Shown here: positions 44,815 to 52,650 of the stretch, piece by piece | Layout of the letters: the number at the start of each line of letters is the position of its first letter | How positions within the stretch are numbered: the first letter of the stretch is position 1 | Position numbers and translations under genes: made by a program | The notes under the pieces: generated by a model | What the model saw: only the letters and a program-made list of their open reading frames with translations | Told to the model about the DNA's origin: nothing | The model's database searches: none | Assembly: GCF_900478135.1 (NCBI RefSeq) | Contig: NZ_LS483470.1 | Location: forward strand, 3,309,001 to 3,373,000 | Length of the DNA: 64,000 nt | Direction: 5' to 3' | Source of the DNA: Leminorella richardii | GTDB lineage: Bacteria > Pseudomonadota > Gammaproteobacteria > Enterobacterales > Enterobacteriaceae

Positions 44815-46086
44815 TCAGCGTTCTCCCTGTACTTCTGCATCCGGCAGCGCGGCGGCGGTCGGCTGTTTTTCTTTATCAATATCGGGCAGCGCAAACATCA
44901 TCAGCCCGGCCAGGCAGAAGAAGATGGCGCAAATCATGATGCCGGTTACCAGGCCGTAGCTCTGAGCAATAAAGCCCATGGCGAACGGCGCAAAGGCGGA
45001 AACGCCCCGGCCAATGTTGAAACAGAATCCTGCTCCCATAGTGCGAACTCGGGTTGGGAACAGCTCGGGGAAGTAGGATCCCATTAGACCCACGAAGGCG
45101 GTGAAGAAGGCATAGACCGGCCCCATAATCAGCAGTGCGGTGTGCCCAGTCATGCTGACGTAAACAGGTAGCGTAATGGCCGTGCCGATAAAGGAGATCA
45201 CTAGCGCTTTACGGCGCCCCATTTTGTCCGCCATCACGCCAAACACGTTATAGCCAACGAACATGCCCACGTTCAGCACCACAAAGAACAGCGACATGGT
45301 TTCGATGCTCAGCCCGCGATCCTGCGTCAGGAACAGCGGTAGCCAAGTGGTACAGCCCCAGTAGCCAATCAGGCCAAAGCTGGCAACAACAGTGGCAAAC
45401 AGCGTGTTGCGGGAAAGCTCTTTGGAGAAGATCTCGCCAATGCGCACTTTCTCGCCCTTGTTTTTCTGCGCCTCTTTTTGCTGCTTCCAGCTTTCGGACT
45501 CAGGTACGAAGATCAGAAAGTAAATCGCTGCAATAATCGCGCCTGCGCCGCACAGGAACAGGGCGCGCCAGCCGTAGGCAGGAATGATTAGATAGGCAAG
45601 GAACGCCGCAAGGCCTGCGCCCGCGGGGAATGAACTCAGTACAAAAGAGGCGGCTCTGCCGCGCTGCTTCGGCGGCCAGGTTTCTGCGATATAGGCGACA
45701 ATAATACTCCACACGCCGCCCAGCCCAAGGCCGGCCAGAAAACGCAGCACCAGAATTTCAAACCAAGTGCTGGTAAAGGCGATAGCTGCCGTCAGAACGC
45801 TGAACAGCATCAGGCTCCAGAACAGAGTTTTACGCCGTCCGTAGTTGTCCGCACACCAGCCGACAATAATACTGCTCAGGCCGATACCGACCATTGTCGC
45901 GGTCGCCAGCAGGCCGCCGTCCGCCTTGGAAATGCCCAGATCGGCGATAATCACCGGCATGGACACTGCCAGTAACAGGATGTCTACAGCGTCAAACATG
46001 TAGCCAAAAAAGCCGCCAAACAGCACGTGCCACTTTACTCGGGAGTTACCCGTGGTCGCAGCGGCATTGTTATGAGATTGAGTCAT
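44815..46086 (-). CDS. MFS transporter, aromatic/sialic acid:H+ symporter-like
   Basis: This 423-residue, 12-helix MFS protein would import the substrate of the operon. It has FGYMFDAVDILLLAVSMPVI in helix 1, SIIVGWCADNYGRRKTLFWS (the helix 2-3 loop), LRFLAGLGLGGVWSIIVAYI and ELFPTRVRTMGAGFCFNIGR. The Asp-x-x-Asp in helix 1 is typical of the acid symporters of this group. The ATG at 46086 has GGGAGA 9 bases before it; the stop is 1 base before the BKACE start. Confidence 0.87.
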   Translation of the reverse strand: MTQSHNNAAATTGNSRVKWHVLFGGFFGYMFDAVDILLLAVSMPVIIADLGISKADGGLLATATMVGIGLSSIIVGWCADNYGRRKTLFWSLMLFSVLTAAIAFTSTWFEILVLRFLAGLGLGGVWSIIVAYIAETWPPKQRGRAASFVLSSFPAGAGLAAFLAYLIIPAYGWRALFLCGAGAIIAAIYFLIFVPESESWKQQKEAQKNKGEKVRIGEIFSKELSRNTLFATVVASFGLIGYWGCTTWLPLFLTQDRGLSIETMSLFFVVLNVGMFVGYNVFGVMADKMGRRKALVISFIGTAITLPVYVSMTGHTALLIMGPVYAFFTAFVGLMGSYFPELFPTRVRTMGAGFCFNIGRGVSAFAPFAMGFIAQSYGLVTGIMICAIFFCLAGLMMFALPDIDKEKQPTAAALPDAEVQGER

Positions 46087-46100
46087 AGCATCGTCTCCCG

Positions 46101-46874
46101 TCAGAGGTCGAACATGGCGACCGGCCTGCACCATCCTGCGCTGGCGGCCTTAATCTTGATGGGGAAGCAGGCAATCTTGAAGCCAAACGGCGGCAGTTTA
46201 TCAAGATTGTTCATCTTCTCCATGTGGTAATACTCGCTCTCAATGCCCGCAAAGTGCCCTTCCCAAATCAGCGAGGAATCGCCGGTTTGTTCAAACTCTT
46301 CAGCAATCAGCGACAGTGGACGATCCCAGCTCCATGCGTCGGTGCCGACAACCTTAATGCCGCGCTCCAATAGGTATAGCGTGGCTTCACGGGTCATGCC
46401 GCAACCGGCGCTGGTATACGCAGTCGTGCCCCAGTGCTTCATAGCGCCAGTGTGGATCACAACGATGTCTAACGGTTTTAACGTATAGCCGATGCGCGCC
46501 AGTTCCGCTTCCAGGATCTCGACGGTAATTTTTCCGCCTTCGCCGGGGACTTTAGAGAAGTCGAGCTTCACGCCGTCCGAGAAGCACCACTCAAGGGGAA
46601 TATGGTCGATGGTGCGGGCGGGTTCGCCCTGATTCATGGTTGGATGATAGTGCCACGGCGCGTCCAGATGGGTGCCGCTGTGGGTGGTTAGCTGGATGTA
46701 TTCGATTGACCAGCCCAGCCCGCCGGGAAGATCTTTCTCTGTTGCTGTCGGGAAAAACTGGCGCATGTGCTCCGCACCCTTATCGTGCCCCCAGTAGTCA
46801 ATGCGCGTTGGCATTGACGGCGGATCGCAGGGGGTTTGGTCTTCAATCGTCACGCTCAGATCGATGATTTTCAT
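46101..46874 (-). CDS. Cyclase-family metal hydrolase (kynurenine formamidase-like)
   Basis: This 257-residue protein of the cyclase family (PF04199), whose members hydrolyse amides, lactones or cyclic compounds, has the metal motif THSGTHLDAPWHYHPTMNQG. It also shows LDIVVIHTGAMKHWG, VVGTDAWSWDRPL and ESEYYHMEKMNNLDKLPPFG. The ATG at 46874 (MKIIDLSVTIEDQTPCDPPS) is behind GAGAGTA. It is the first gene of the six-gene operon, so it likely performs the first step, ring or amide opening of the imported compound. Confidence 0.88.
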   Translation of the reverse strand: MKIIDLSVTIEDQTPCDPPSMPTRIDYWGHDKGAEHMRQFFPTATEKDLPGGLGWSIEYIQLTTHSGTHLDAPWHYHPTMNQGEPARTIDHIPLEWCFSDGVKLDFSKVPGEGGKITVEILEAELARIGYTLKPLDIVVIHTGAMKHWGTTAYTSAGCGMTREATLYLLERGIKVVGTDAWSWDRPLSLIAEEFEQTGDSSLIWEGHFAGIESEYYHMEKMNNLDKLPPFGFKIACFPIKIKAASAGWCRPVAMFDL

Positions 46875-46900
46875 GATGGTACTCTCTGTCACTCTCATTA

Positions 46901-46943
46901 TTGGTCGTACGTCCAACCTATATTAATTTAGACAGTCGTCCAA
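46901..46943. promoter_or_regulatory. Paired operator-like sites upstream of the six-gene operon
   Basis: TTGGTCGTACGTCCAA (46901-46916) is a near-perfect palindrome around CGTACG. A related TTAGACAGTCGTCCAA follows at 46928-46943, 27 bases away. Both end CGTCCAA. They are likely binding sites for the divergent TetR regulator. The rest of the 288-base intergenic region shows no gene. Confidence 0.6.
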
Positions 46944-47162
46944 ATTGTTTTATCAGGATCGTGAGCAAGATCGGAAAACCGCTGAAAAGGTAAAGAATTT
47001 GTTTTTGGAATGATAAAAAAATGAGTGAATTTTCGACCTGAATCGGTCACTGTTGCACAAAAGCTAACGCATTTTTTCCCGCACGACTTATAATGCCGTT
47101 TTACGCACACACAGCACGGGCTCACCTCTCTTATCGGGCGCTTTGACGGTAGCCTTAACGGT

Positions 47163-47867
47163 ATGAACATGCAGATATCGACATCCGAAAAAATCCTGAA
47201 TGCCGCAGAAGAGCTTTTCGCCCAAAGCAGCTACGACGCCGTGTCCATCCGGCAGATCACACAAAAAGCCGACGTCAAACTGGCGCTGGCACACTACCAC
47301 TTCGGCACCAAAGAAGCGCTGTTTGACGCGGTCGTTAAGCGTCGTATAGGCCAGCTCAGCCAGTCTCGCCTTCAGCTGCTGGACTACTTTCGCCAGCAAA
47401 ATGGCGATGCGCCGCTGCCCCTAGAGCAGATCGTCCACGCCTTTGTCATGCCCTACCTGTTTTGGCATCTGAACGGCGGTGAAGGCTGGCGCAGCTACGC
47501 GCACATCGTATCGACACTGCTGGGCTACAATCTGACACTGCTTCAAGAGCAGTTCGACGATGGAGCCAGAGCCTTTCAGCAGGAAATGCGACGCTCGATG
47601 CCTCACGCGGGGGAAGCGGGCATTCAGTGGGGATTCGACTTTATGGTCGGCGTGATGTGCAACACCTTCTCCGAAGTCGACCGCATCGGCGGTCTGTCGG
47701 AAGGGCAGTACAGTACAGAAAACAAAGAGCAGGCCTGTGAGTACCTGCTGGCGTTTATCGTTGCCGGGCTGGAAAGGCTAGCAGACAACAAGAAACAGGA
47801 TCTACAGGGCAGTTTGAAAATTCTGGCGTCGCTAACGATGCCCGAAGAGGAACAGCAAGAGTCATAA
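47163..47867 (+). CDS. TetR-family transcriptional regulator
   Basis: This 234-residue regulator has an N-terminal helix-turn-helix (EKILNAAEELFAQSSYDAVS, then IRQITQKADVKLALAHYHFG) and a ligand domain with RSYAHIVSTLLGYNLTLLQE and WGFDFMVGVMCNTFSE. It is divergent from the six-gene CoA operon and is its likely repressor. The two sites at 46901-46943 are candidate targets. The N-terminal ATG (MNMQISTSE) lacks an obvious strong ribosome-binding site. Confidence 0.88.
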   Translation: MNMQISTSEKILNAAEELFAQSSYDAVSIRQITQKADVKLALAHYHFGTKEALFDAVVKRRIGQLSQSRLQLLDYFRQQNGDAPLPLEQIVHAFVMPYLFWHLNGGEGWRSYAHIVSTLLGYNLTLLQEQFDDGARAFQQEMRRSMPHAGEAGIQWGFDFMVGVMCNTFSEVDRIGGLSEGQYSTENKEQACEYLLAFIVAGLERLADNKKQDLQGSLKILASLTMPEEEQQES

Positions 47868-47894
47868 AAAACGGCTCTGAACGTTCAGAGCCGT
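47865..47894 (-). terminator. Terminator of gdx (also after the TetR gene)
   Basis: ACGGCTCTGAA-CG-TTCAGAGCCGT is a perfect 11-bp stem followed by six T on the minus strand, 15 bases past the gdx stop. It also lies right after the convergent tetR stop. Confidence 0.9.
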
Positions 47895-47908
47895 CAGTCT
47901 GTTATGGA

Positions 47909-48223
47909 TTACGAGCTGAACTTCAGGCCGATAATGCCAAAGATAATCAGGCACAGGCTGATAATTCGCATTGCGCTCGCTGATTCACCCATCAGAATAA
48001 TACCGGTTACCGCCGCACCAACAGCGCCGATACCCGTCCATACTGCATAGGCTGTACCCATCGGTAGGGTTTTCATGGCGTTTGCCAGCAGCAAAAAGCT
48101 TGCCGCCATCGCCACCAGCGTAATAATGCTCGGCGTTAACCGGGTAAATCCGTGACTGTACTTCAGACCAATCGCCCATACGACTTCAAGCAAACCGGCA
48201 ATAAACAGAATAATCCAGGCCAT
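47909..48223 (-). CDS. gdx: Gdx (SugE), guanidinium exporter
   Basis: This 104-residue, four-helix small multidrug resistance protein exports guanidinium in exchange for protons. The essential glutamate is Glu13 in AGLLEVVWAIGLKYSHGF. MGTAYAVWTGIGAVGAAVTG is the second signature, and both match E. coli SugE closely. The guanidine-II riboswitch in its leader settles the assignment to guanidinium rather than other SMR substrates. Confidence 0.97.
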   Translation of the reverse strand: MAWIILFIAGLLEVVWAIGLKYSHGFTRLTPSIITLVAMAASFLLLANAMKTLPMGTAYAVWTGIGAVGAAVTGIILMGESASAMRIISLCLIIFGIIGLKFSS

Positions 48224-48230
48224 GTGGGTA

Positions 48231-48349
48231 CTCCCCTTAACTTACGTTGGGGTCGTCCCCTGATTGGTGTCACCCGCCGGGCCGTCCCGAGGGTCAAAAA
48301 GATAAGCGTTGCACAACGACGCACTACGCCGCGTGTAGTCTCTATTGTA
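48231..48349 (-). promoter_or_regulatory. Guanidine-II (mini-ykkC) riboswitch and leader of gdx
   Basis: On the minus strand two hairpins each carry the guanidine-binding ACGR loop: CGGG-ACGG-CCCG (48278-48289) and GGGG-ACGA-CCCC (48249-48260), 17 bases apart. The ribosome-binding site AGGGGAG (48231-48237) is 11 bases after the second stem. Its GGGG can pair with the CCCC arm, so guanidine would free it. A -10 TACAAT (48344-48349, read on the minus strand) gives a leader of about 110 bases. The same class precedes sugE in E. coli. Confidence 0.93.
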
Positions 48350-48384
48350 GCCGAATTGACACTATTTTTGCCAAAAAAAATGAG

Positions 48385-48431
48385 TTGACGTTTTTCGCAT
48401 CTTCACTTTAAATGGTGCATATACACCATTT
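48385..48431 (+). promoter_or_regulatory. Promoter with MarR-type operator of the marR-MFS operon
   Basis: TTGACG (48385-48390) and a TTAAAT -10 (48408-48413), 17 bases apart, overlap the perfect inverted repeat AAATGGTG-CATATA-CACCATTT (48410-48431). The next gene is a MarR regulator, so autorepression is expected. Confidence 0.75.
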
Positions 48432-48457
48432 GGTAAAAATCAATTAGGCAAACACTC

Positions 48458-48877
48458 ATGCAAACGCCGCTGCCCACTGAGCCCTGCCTGTGTACTCGCA
48501 CTCGGCGTACCGCGCAGAAACTGACTGACTACTATGACAAAGTGCTCCAAGCGAGCGGTATAAGCGTCAATCAGTATGCGCTGCTCGTCAATATCGCTCG
48601 CCTCGGCGAATGCGGTACAGGAGAGCTGGCTCAGAAGAGAGGGCTGGAAAAAAGCACACTGGTACGCACCCTAAAGCCGCTGCTTGCCGCAGGGCTGATT
48701 GCTGACGCCTCCGCACCCGGCAGCCGAAAACGCAAAATGCGACTGACGCCCGAAGGCGAGCGCACGCTGCAAAATGCCATTCCCCTGTGGCAGCAGGCGC
48801 AGGACGAATTAAAAAACAGGCTCGGCGACGACCACGAGCGCCTAATCCACCTCTTTAACATCGCTAGCAATCTCTAG
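48458..48877 (+). CDS. MarR-family transcriptional regulator
   Basis: This 139-residue winged-helix protein has the recognition region GTGELAQKRGLEKSTLVRTL and the wing GSRKRKMRLTPEGERTLQNA. It has a Cys-rich N-terminus (TEPCLCTRTRRTAQKL), which could sense oxidants or bind a ligand, but this is a guess. It is followed 34 bases later by an MFS gene and probably represses the pair through the palindrome in its own promoter. Confidence 0.9.
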   Translation: MQTPLPTEPCLCTRTRRTAQKLTDYYDKVLQASGISVNQYALLVNIARLGECGTGELAQKRGLEKSTLVRTLKPLLAAGLIADASAPGSRKRKMRLTPEGERTLQNAIPLWQQAQDELKNRLGDDHERLIHLFNIASNL

Positions 48878-48911
48878 CGATTATCTACTCCCTACGATAA
48901 AAGGAACCTCC

Positions 48912-50189
48912 GTGAACAACAGTAACAGCGCCGAGCGTCTCGCGTCGGGCGACGCCCCTTCTCGCGCCCCCAGCATGTGGCCGCCTATCGCTCTGGCCAG
49001 CATCATTCTGATGGTGACTATGGGCATTCGGCAAACGGTGGGACTATTTGTCCACCCGATCATGGAAAACACGGCGATGGATATCGCCGAAGTCAGCATG
49101 GCGCTGGCAATAGGGCAGCTAATGTGGGGTGCCTTTCAGCCGCTGTTTGGCGCTTGGGCAGATAAAAAAGGGGCATTTTCTGTACTGGTCGTCGGTGCAC
49201 TGCTTATCGCTCTGGGGCAAATCGGCACGCTGTGGGCGTCGTCATTTCTTCCTCTGACGCTGTCGCAGGGGTTGTTAAGCCCGGCAGGTGCCGCGGCGGG
49301 AAGCTTTTCAGTGCTGATCGGCGTCGTCGCTAGCCGACTGCCTGCCGATAAAGGCTCCGTTGCCAGTGGGCTTATCAACGCAGGGGGATCCGTCGGTCAG
49401 TTTGTTTTTGCACCGGTCATTCAGGCTATCGTCAGCCTGCGAGGCGCGGCCTCTGGCTTTCTCTTTTTAGCCGCTGCGGCACTTGCTACTATCGTACCTT
49501 CCTGGTTTTTATGTAAAAACGGCAACGTGGGCTCCCATAAGGTCAAAGCAGTGGCCCACAGCCCCGTAGACTCGCTGGGGTTAAAGCATCAAATCGGCGC
49601 GGCGTTTCGCACGCCAAGCTATCTGCTGCTACACGCGGGATTTTTCACCTGTGGCTTTCACGTGGCGTTTCTTACCACCCACCTGCCGGGGGAAGTCAGC
49701 CTGTGCGGCCACGAGGCCTCCGTTTCCGCCATCAGCCTTTCCCTTATCGGCCTTTGTAATATTGTTGGCAGCATTTTTGCCGGGATACTCGGCAAGCGCT
49801 ACCCGATGAAGTACATTCTGGCAGTGCTCTACGCCTCACGCGCGCTGATGATTGGCGTCTACCTGATGTCGCCGAAAACCGAGCTGACGTTCTATATTTT
49901 CGCCTGCTCTATCGGCTTCACCTGGCTTGCCACCGTTCCGCCTACGGCGGGGATCGTCGGTAAGCTGTTCGGCACCCGCTATCTGGCTACTCTGTTCGGC
50001 TTTACGCTGTTTACTCACCAGATTGGCGCCTTCTTCGGCGCATGGCTGGGAGGAGTGGCAATGCAGAACGAAGGCAGTCTACTGTGGGTCTGGTACGCTG
50101 ACATCGCGCTGGCGCTGCTGGCGGCTCTGGTCAATCTGCCAATTAAAGAAAAGAGCGTAGCGATACCCATGCAGGCATCAAAAGCCTGA
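48912..50189 (+). CDS. MFS transporter, monocarboxylate-porter-like
   Basis: This 425-residue, 12-helix MFS protein begins with a GTG start behind AAGGAA. Recognisable parts are MVTMGIRQTVGLFVHPIMEN in helix 1, QPLFGAWADKKGAFSVLVVG and GLINAGGSVGQFVFAPVIQA, resembling oxalate:formate/monocarboxylate porters. The substrate is unknown. As the target of the adjacent MarR regulator, export of a small aromatic or organic acid is the usual pattern, but this is inference. Confidence 0.85.
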   Translation: MNNSNSAERLASGDAPSRAPSMWPPIALASIILMVTMGIRQTVGLFVHPIMENTAMDIAEVSMALAIGQLMWGAFQPLFGAWADKKGAFSVLVVGALLIALGQIGTLWASSFLPLTLSQGLLSPAGAAAGSFSVLIGVVASRLPADKGSVASGLINAGGSVGQFVFAPVIQAIVSLRGAASGFLFLAAAALATIVPSWFLCKNGNVGSHKVKAVAHSPVDSLGLKHQIGAAFRTPSYLLLHAGFFTCGFHVAFLTTHLPGEVSLCGHEASVSAISLSLIGLCNIVGSIFAGILGKRYPMKYILAVLYASRALMIGVYLMSPKTELTFYIFACSIGFTWLATVPPTAGIVGKLFGTRYLATLFGFTLFTHQIGAFFGAWLGGVAMQNEGSLLWVWYADIALALLAALVNLPIKEKSVAIPMQASKA

Positions 50190-50217
50190 TGTAATAACGG
50201 CGGGCGTTTACGCCCGC

Positions 50218-50571
50218 TTACCCCATAATCTTGTGCCGGAACATAAAGAACACAGCACCCAGCAGGCACAGGCCGGCCCAGATATAGTCAGTGCGGAAAG
50301 GCTCTTTGAGGATATACATAGAGAAAGGGATAAAGACCGTCAGGCTGATAACCTCCTGAATGATCTTAAGCTGCCCGGCGCTGGCTACCTCGTAGCCGAT
50401 GCGGTTAGCCGGTACCTGAATCAGGTACTCAAACAGCGCAATGCCCCAGCTTATTAGCGCTGCGACAACCCAGGTTTTACTGTGAAAATACTTGAGGTGG
50501 CCGTACCAGGCAAAGGTCATAAACACGTTGCTCAGCGTCAACAGGCCGATAGTGATAAACAGAGACGACAT
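50218..50571 (-). CDS. DUF486-family small membrane protein (DMT fold)
   Basis: This 117-residue, four-helix protein contains TFAWYGHLKYFHSKTWVVAA, SWGIALFEYLIQVPANRIGY and GQLKIIQEVISLTVFIPFSM. All are hallmarks of the DUF486/DMT-like family, relatives of small drug/metabolite transporters whose function is unknown. It is convergent with the MFS gene and shares a short GC hairpin (50200-50217) with it. Confidence 0.88.
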   Translation of the reverse strand: MSSLFITIGLLTLSNVFMTFAWYGHLKYFHSKTWVVAALISWGIALFEYLIQVPANRIGYEVASAGQLKIIQEVISLTVFIPFSMYILKEPFRTDYIWAGLCLLGAVFFMFRHKIMG

Positions 50572-50614
50572 AACTGCTATCCTTTGATAACAGAAAAAAT
50601 CAGAAAGAGACGGA

Positions 50615-50746
50615 TTAGCTTGCGCCGCGCTGGATAGCGCCGCCTACGTGCTGCACGTCTTCGCCGAAGCCGCGCACGGTGTTGCAGCCGCCGAGCGCTG
50701 CCGCCAAAGCCAGAACTAACAGGATTTTACCGGTGAAATTCAGCAT
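50615..50746 (-). CDS. ecnB: EcnB-like entericidin lipoprotein
   Basis: This 43-residue protein was found by reading the minus strand directly. It reads MLNFTGKILLVLALAAALGG, a lipoprotein signal with the lipobox LGGC, then CNTVRGFGEDVQHVGGAIQR and GAS. This is the entericidin B pattern (bacteriolytic lipoprotein of the EcnAB pair). Only one entericidin is seen here; E. coli has both ecnA and ecnB between efp and sugE. GGGGGC lies before the ATG. Confidence 0.88.
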   Translation of the reverse strand: MLNFTGKILLVLALAAALGGCNTVRGFGEDVQHVGGAIQRGAS

Positions 50747-50778
50747 ATAGCCCCCTTCGTTTTCAACCTACAAGTACA

Positions 50779-50806
50779 AACAGGGCCGCTATAAAACGGC
50801 CCTGTT
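50779..50806 (-). terminator. Hairpin after efp
   Basis: AACAGGGCCG and CGGCCCTGTT form a 10-bp stem 15 bases past the efp stop. The T run on the minus strand is short (TTTGT), so termination may be partial and could let transcription reach ecnB. Confidence 0.6.
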
Positions 50807-50820
50807 GCAGACTGCGGCGA

Positions 50821-51387
50821 TTACTTCACGCGAGAAACGTATTCGCCGGAGCGCGTATCCACTTTGATCACTTCGCCAATCTGTACGAATAGCGGTACTT
50901 TTACCACAGCACCGGTAGACAGCGTCGCAGGCTTGCCGCCAGTACCGGCAGTGTCGCCCTTCAGGCCTGGATCGGTTTCAACGATTTCCAGCTCAACGAA
51001 GTTCGGCGGCGTCACGGCGATAGGCGCGCCGTTCCACAGTGTAAGAATACACTCAGCCTGCTCAACCAGCCACTTGGCGTTGTCGCCTACGGCTTTGGCG
51101 TCAGCGGCCAGCTGTTCGAAAGTGTCGTTATTCATGAAGTGCCAGAACTCACCGTCGGAATACAGGTAAGTCAGGTTCATATCCATGACGTCTGCGCCTT
51201 CTGCGCTGTCGGTGGACTTGAAGGTTTTCTCAAGCAGCTTGCCGGAAATCAGCTTGCGCAGACGCACGCGGGCAAAAGCCTGGCCTTTACCGGGCTTGAC
51301 GAACTCGCTTTCAATGACAGCGCAAGGCTCGCCGTCCAGCATGATCTTAAGACCCGGACGGAAATCGTTGCTAGAATAAGACGCCAT
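50821..51387 (-). CDS. efp: EF-P, elongation factor P
   Basis: EF-P relieves ribosome stalling at consecutive prolines. The 188-residue protein has Lys34 in FVKPGKGQAFARVRLRKLIS, the residue that EpmA and EpmB modify with beta-lysine, and a complete C-terminal OB domain ending SGEYVSRVK. The start MASYSSNDFRPGLKIMLDGE is behind AGAGGA. It is divergent from epmB with a 42-base gap. Confidence 0.98.
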   Translation of the reverse strand: MASYSSNDFRPGLKIMLDGEPCAVIESEFVKPGKGQAFARVRLRKLISGKLLEKTFKSTDSAEGADVMDMNLTYLYSDGEFWHFMNNDTFEQLAADAKAVGDNAKWLVEQAECILTLWNGAPIAVTPPNFVELEIVETDPGLKGDTAGTGGKPATLSTGAVVKVPLFVQIGEVIKVDTRSGEYVSRVK

Positions 51388-51429
51388 AATGGTCCTCTTT
51401 CTTAATTAATTTAGGTAGTACAGCAAAAA

Positions 51430-52461
51430 ATGGCGCACATTGTAACCCAAAACACCACAGATAGAGAAGAATGGTTACAGCAGTTATCGGACGTTATTAC
51501 CGATCCCGAAGAGCTATTGCGCCTTTTATCGTTAGCGGACAGTCCGATACTTCGCGCCGGCATTGAGGCGCGAAAGCTGTTTCCGCTGCGCGTCCCTCGA
51601 GCATTCGTCGCCAGAATGAAAAAGGGCGACGCCCGAGATCCCCTTTTGCTGCAGGTTATCGGTTTGCCCGACGAGTTTACCTTAACGCCGGGATATAGCA
51701 ACGATCCGCTGGAGGAGCAGTCTCCCGCTGCACCAGGGCTATTACACAAGTATCAAAACCGAGCGCTGCTGCTGGTCAAGGGCAGCTGTGCAGTCAACTG
51801 TCGCTACTGCTTTCGCCGCCACTTCCCCTATCACGAAAACCCGGGTAATAGAGCGTCCTGGAGTCAGGCGCTAGACTATGTTCGTCGCCACACAGAGCTG
51901 GACGAGCTGATTTTCTCCGGCGGTGACCCTCTGATGGCAAAAGACAAAGAGCTGGACTGGCTGCTTAGCGAAGCGGAGTCCATTCCCCATATAAAAAGAC
52001 TACGTATCCATTCCCGACTGCCCGTCGTTATCCCCGCTCGGGTAACAGCGGTTCTATGCGAGCGCTTCTCCCGCTCTCGGTTACAGATTGTTTTGGTCAG
52101 CCATATCAACCACGCTAACGAAGTCGATGCGTCACTCAAAGAGAGCATGAAGCGGCTGAGAGACGCGGGAGTGACCCTTCTCAATCAGAGCGTGCTATTA
52201 AAGGACATTAACGATGATGCTGACACGCTTATTGCGTTAAGCAACGCCTTGTTTGACGCCGGAATACTGCCCTATTACCTACACGTGCTGGATAAAGTAC
52301 AGGGCGCCGCGCACTTTATGGTAGACGACGCTCAGGCACGGCGAATTATGGAAAAAATGCTGGCGAACACTTCCGGCTATCTGGTGCCCCGGCTAACGCG
52401 GGAAGTGGGCGGCATGCCTAGCAAAGTACCGCTGAACTTAAACCTGATGGGTAATGAATGA
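51430..52461 (+). CDS. epmB: EpmB, lysine 2,3-aminomutase for EF-P modification
   Basis: EpmB is a radical SAM and PLP enzyme that makes (R)-beta-lysine for EpmA. The 343-residue protein has the cluster motif CAVNCRYCFRRHFPY, FSGGDPLMAKD, and the PLP lysine region in YYLHVLDKVQGAAHF. It ends NLNLMGNE. With epmA and efp in the same window the whole modification pathway is present. Confidence 0.97.
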   Translation: MAHIVTQNTTDREEWLQQLSDVITDPEELLRLLSLADSPILRAGIEARKLFPLRVPRAFVARMKKGDARDPLLLQVIGLPDEFTLTPGYSNDPLEEQSPAAPGLLHKYQNRALLLVKGSCAVNCRYCFRRHFPYHENPGNRASWSQALDYVRRHTELDELIFSGGDPLMAKDKELDWLLSEAESIPHIKRLRIHSRLPVVIPARVTAVLCERFSRSRLQIVLVSHINHANEVDASLKESMKRLRDAGVTLLNQSVLLKDINDDADTLIALSNALFDAGILPYYLHVLDKVQGAAHFMVDDAQARRIMEKMLANTSGYLVPRLTREVGGMPSKVPLNLNLMGNE

Positions 52462-52650
52462 TAGTAAAAGCTAAAAAATGCGTTTAAAAGGCGCTAAAAA
52501 ATATTCTATTGGTTTTCATAAAGTAGAAAGATAAAACACTTTTAGTCACTAGTCTTATTTGCTTTTAACGACAGTGATTTGCTAGTTTAGCAACACAATG
52601 GGTAAGTTAAAAAAATATAAAAACGACAGAAAGTGCGGCTAGATATTGCA

